Shown here: positions 62,268 to 64,000 of the stretch, piece by piece
Numbering within the stretch: position 1 is the stretch's first letter
How the letters are laid out: each line of letters opens with the position of its first letter
From: Bradyrhizobium barranii subsp. barranii
GTDB lineage: Bacteria > Pseudomonadota > Alphaproteobacteria > Rhizobiales > Xanthobacteraceae
Assembly: GCF_017565645.3 (NCBI RefSeq)
Contig: NZ_CP086136.1
Span: forward strand, 434,001 to 498,000
Length of the DNA stretch: 64,000 nt
Direction: 5' to 3'
Translations under genes and position numbers: made by a program
The notes under the pieces: model-generated
Seen by the model: the letters and a program-made list of their open reading frames with translations, nothing else
Databases searched by the model: none
What the model was told of the DNA's origin: nothing

Positions 62268-63464
62268 ATGGCTGTAGGGACGAGTGTAGTAAAGCCGTTT
62301 TCTGCTGCGTGGCGGGCGCGGGGCTACTTCATCTTTGCGCTGATTTTTTGGGTTCTTCACAGCACGATCTCGCAACCCTTCGCCTCCGCTGCAAGCAAAT
62401 CTTGGTGGCAAGATTTGCTTGATAAGGCCGTAGGTAGCTTCGATAAGATCGCGTACCTCGTGGCAGTTGCAGGCTTGGTGTACGTCGTCATTTCCGACGT
62501 CCTGGAATATGTTTGGCTCAACAATCTACAGGGAGAAATGGAAAAGGGGTTGGCGGGAGTTCGAAGTGACTTGAACTCGGGGCTCGCTGAAACTGGAGGC
62601 ATTTTCAAGTCCAGCTTGACCGAGTTCACTTCCAGCTTGGTTGGGATGACCTTCGAATCGGTGAAGGTCTGGGTGGAAAGCGGCAAGGGCGAGCCGCCAC
62701 AAATCCGTTCTGTCGCCCAGTCAGCTCTGGTGAACTACTATGGCGATCACAACTTGGAGGCTGATAGTTTTGTCAGTTTTTCCCTCGATGACATGCTGGA
62801 TCGCTGGGCGTCAGCAAATTCTCAAACATGGGAAGGTTTCACGTCGTCAGTCACGATCCGCGCATGCAACGTCCCCGGCCACTTCGAGTGGCAGGAAAAC
62901 CGAAATTACACGGTCGTCTGCCCGTCGAAGACGGGAAAGTTGCCGTTTCGCCTAGAAGGATCATCTCAGGTCAATGCCGACGTTTTTGAAGCTTTGGACC
63001 GAATGGAGTTTAGGGTTCGGTTCGGCAACGACGTTGTTGTGGACTTCAAGGACTGGTGGCTGGCGAACAAGCCGGCCTCCGTTCCAACCGGCGGGGCTTT
63101 TAAGCTTGAGGCCGACGGTATTATGGTAGAATTCGACGGCGTTTGGCTGAGGTATGAGGCGAGCAAAGAGTGCAAAATATCACAGAACCGCACCCCCGTT
63201 TTCATTTACGAACGTTCACTAATATCCAGCGAGGATAGATGCTACGCACTTGCAGTGCGACACCCCACTAAGGGAGTTCTTTCAAACTTCGCCCTGGAAC
63301 TTCCAGATTGGATCGTTAAGCCGCCGGTAGCGTCTGCTGAGCTATACCAAAAGGAGGGCCGAGCGGTTCGAATCGAACAGTTCCACAGGCAATCCTGCTC
63401 GGCAAATCTGCCCGGATGGACCCTCCCCGGGGTAGCAATACTTATTGAATGGTCTCCGAATTGA
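62268..63464 (+). CDS. Orphan two-helix membrane protein with large soluble domain
   Basis: A 398-residue protein from the ATG at 62268, preceded by GGGGGG. Two hydrophobic helices (about 18-35 and 61-84) are followed by a helical stalk (LQGEMEKGLAGVRSDLNSGLAETGG) and a roughly 250-residue soluble domain rich in predicted beta strands (for example SVTIRACNVPGHFEW, YTVVCPSKTGKLPF, EFRVRFGNDVVVDF, GIMVEFDGVWLRY) with several cysteines. Base composition is lower in GC than the core genes, suggesting transfer. It has its own promoter. No family was recognised; a membrane-anchored sensor or a defence/lysogeny factor would be guesses. Confidence 0.7.
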   Translation: MAVGTSVVKPFSAAWRARGYFIFALIFWVLHSTISQPFASAASKSWWQDLLDKAVGSFDKIAYLVAVAGLVYVVISDVLEYVWLNNLQGEMEKGLAGVRSDLNSGLAETGGIFKSSLTEFTSSLVGMTFESVKVWVESGKGEPPQIRSVAQSALVNYYGDHNLEADSFVSFSLDDMLDRWASANSQTWEGFTSSVTIRACNVPGHFEWQENRNYTVVCPSKTGKLPFRLEGSSQVNADVFEALDRMEFRVRFGNDVVVDFKDWWLANKPASVPTGGAFKLEADGIMVEFDGVWLRYEASKECKISQNRTPVFIYERSLISSEDRCYALAVRHPTKGVLSNFALELPDWIVKPPVASAELYQKEGRAVRIEQFHRQSCSANLPGWTLPGVAILIEWSPN

Positions 63465-63495
63465 CCCCAAGTTCAGTACAAAGTAAAAGACCTAC

Positions 63496-63567
63496 ATGAA
63501 GGAGCCCGCCATGAAGATTATGCGCAAAATCACCGTTACCATCCCTCGGAAAATCAACGTTACCTAA
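63496..63567 (+). CDS. Possible 18-23-residue peptide gene
   Basis: ATG at 63511 preceded by AAGGAG seven bases upstream encodes MKIMRKITVTIPRKINVT; an in-frame ATG at 63496 would add five residues. The peptide has two similar halves (RKITVT and RKINVT) with near-identical codons. The good ribosome-binding site is the main support; it may be chance. Confidence 0.3.
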   Translation: MKEPAMKIMRKITVTIPRKINVT

Positions 63568-63736
63568 GCGATTTCAAGCGCTTAATCCGTAGCTCCCTCT
63601 CTCCAGTTTGATGGAACCGCGGATAGCAGGGATTCGCTTGCTGCGGCCATAGGGAAGGCGCTGAGCGTCTAAGCCGTTGGTACGGCTGAATCGCAGCCGC
63701 CGATTGAACTCGCCCTAGCCGCCGCGCAGCGTGCCA

Positions 63737-64000
63737 TCAGACTATCCCCATGTCCCGGTACACGATCGGCCGATTGAAGTTGCTGTTGGCGACCACAGGC
63801 GCCCCGCCGGGCTCGCTGAAGCACAGCGCTACCGCGTCGCCCTCGTCGGGGCTCGGCATGCCCCGCTTCTTCATGTCGTCCTTGCTCTCGAGCACGAGCC
63901 GGCCGTCTGACATGTAGCGAAAGCCGGGACCGCAGATGTCCGTCTGCAAGCTGTCGCTGTCCGGCAATGAGAAGTTGGCCCCCTCCAGCGCGGTCTTCAG
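63737..64000 (-). CDS. terL: C-terminal part of a probable phage large terminase (5' end off the right edge)
   Basis: The frame is open from base 64000 to the stop at 63737, 87 residues visible. The segment FRYMSDGRLVLESKDDMKKRGMPSPDEGDAVALCFSEPGG follows the end of TerL nuclease domains, where K-x-x-M-K-x-R-G-x-x-S-P-D-x-x-D-A precedes a hydrophobic strand and the aspartate of DA binds metal. TerL packages phage or gene-transfer-agent DNA. The rest lies outside the window, so ATPase motifs cannot be checked. It points to a prophage running to the right. Confidence 0.7.
   Translation of the reverse strand: MKTALEGANFSLPDSDSLQTDICGPGFRYMSDGRLVLESKDDMKKRGMPSPDEGDAVALCFSEPGGAPVVANSNFNRPIVYRDMGIV

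Noticed and set aside
59353..64000. Second copy of the tRNA 3' end (attachment site)
   Set aside because: Stretches such as GGTTCGAATCGAAC near 63366 share only a few bases with the tRNA; no convincing direct repeat within the window.

Overview
The window looks like a Bradyrhizobium (Rhizobiales, Alphaproteobacteria) chromosome. It is GC-rich, has F1 ATP synthase genes (atpHAGDC) without the F0 genes, an alphaproteobacterial mdh-sucCD-sucAB-lpd cluster, a ccmABC cytochrome c maturation cluster beside acnA, and many palindromic intergenic repeats of the kind common in this genus. The assignment rests on gene order and protein family recognition; no database search was run.

Layout. 1-2216: ccmC (cut by the left edge), ccmB and ccmA on the minus strand, divergent from acnA (2460-5180). 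5.4-14 kb: a DUF1223 protein, a DUF2794 protein, an acetyltransferase, a Bax-inhibitor-1 protein, a YbbA/YbbP-like ABC exporter divergent from a TesA-type esterase, and thpR. 14.1-26.9 kb: zapE, then the TCA block mdh, sucC, a DUF1579-like gene, sucD, sucA, sucB, a small membrane protein, an SDR oxidoreductase, lpd and a membrane protein. 27.1-31.9 kb: DUF4337 protein and xerC (minus), priA (plus), rlpA (minus). 32.5-37.6 kb: atpHAGDC, followed by a membrane-anchored class III nucleotide cyclase. 39.6-49.2 kb, all minus: two tandem RppH-type Nudix genes, a divergent polysaccharide deacetylase, ctpA, an envC-like gene, rlmH, rsfS, nadD, proA and proB. 49.4-52.1 kb: an orphan Bug solute-binding protein and a sulfatase/phosphonate-monoester-hydrolase-like gene lie between proB and obgE. 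52.4-59.0 kb: obgE, a MaoC hydratase, a DMT transporter, a GNAT enzyme, rpmA, rplU, an unusual ROK protein and an alpha/beta hydrolase.

At 59263-59352 lies tRNA-Ser(CGA), preceded by a good promoter. Everything to its right (59.35-64 kb) has a different character: short unknown proteins, a ribbon-helix-helix regulator with a perfect inverted repeat around its start, a coupled 35-residue membrane peptide, a candidate structured RNA with a terminator, an AT-richer orphan membrane protein with its own promoter, and at the right edge the C-terminus of what looks like a phage large terminase. This is best read as the start of a prophage or integrative island at the tRNA gene. No integrase or second attachment site is visible in the window.

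The core functions form coherent sets: TCA cycle and ATP synthesis; cell envelope and division (zapE, rlpA, envC-like, ctpA, deacetylase); ribosome biogenesis (rplU, rpmA, obgE, rlmH, rsfS); and proline/NAD synthesis. The most unusual single protein is the ROK-family protein at 56860-57993, whose two halves appear in swapped order. The most unexplained gene is the membrane protein at 62268-63464.
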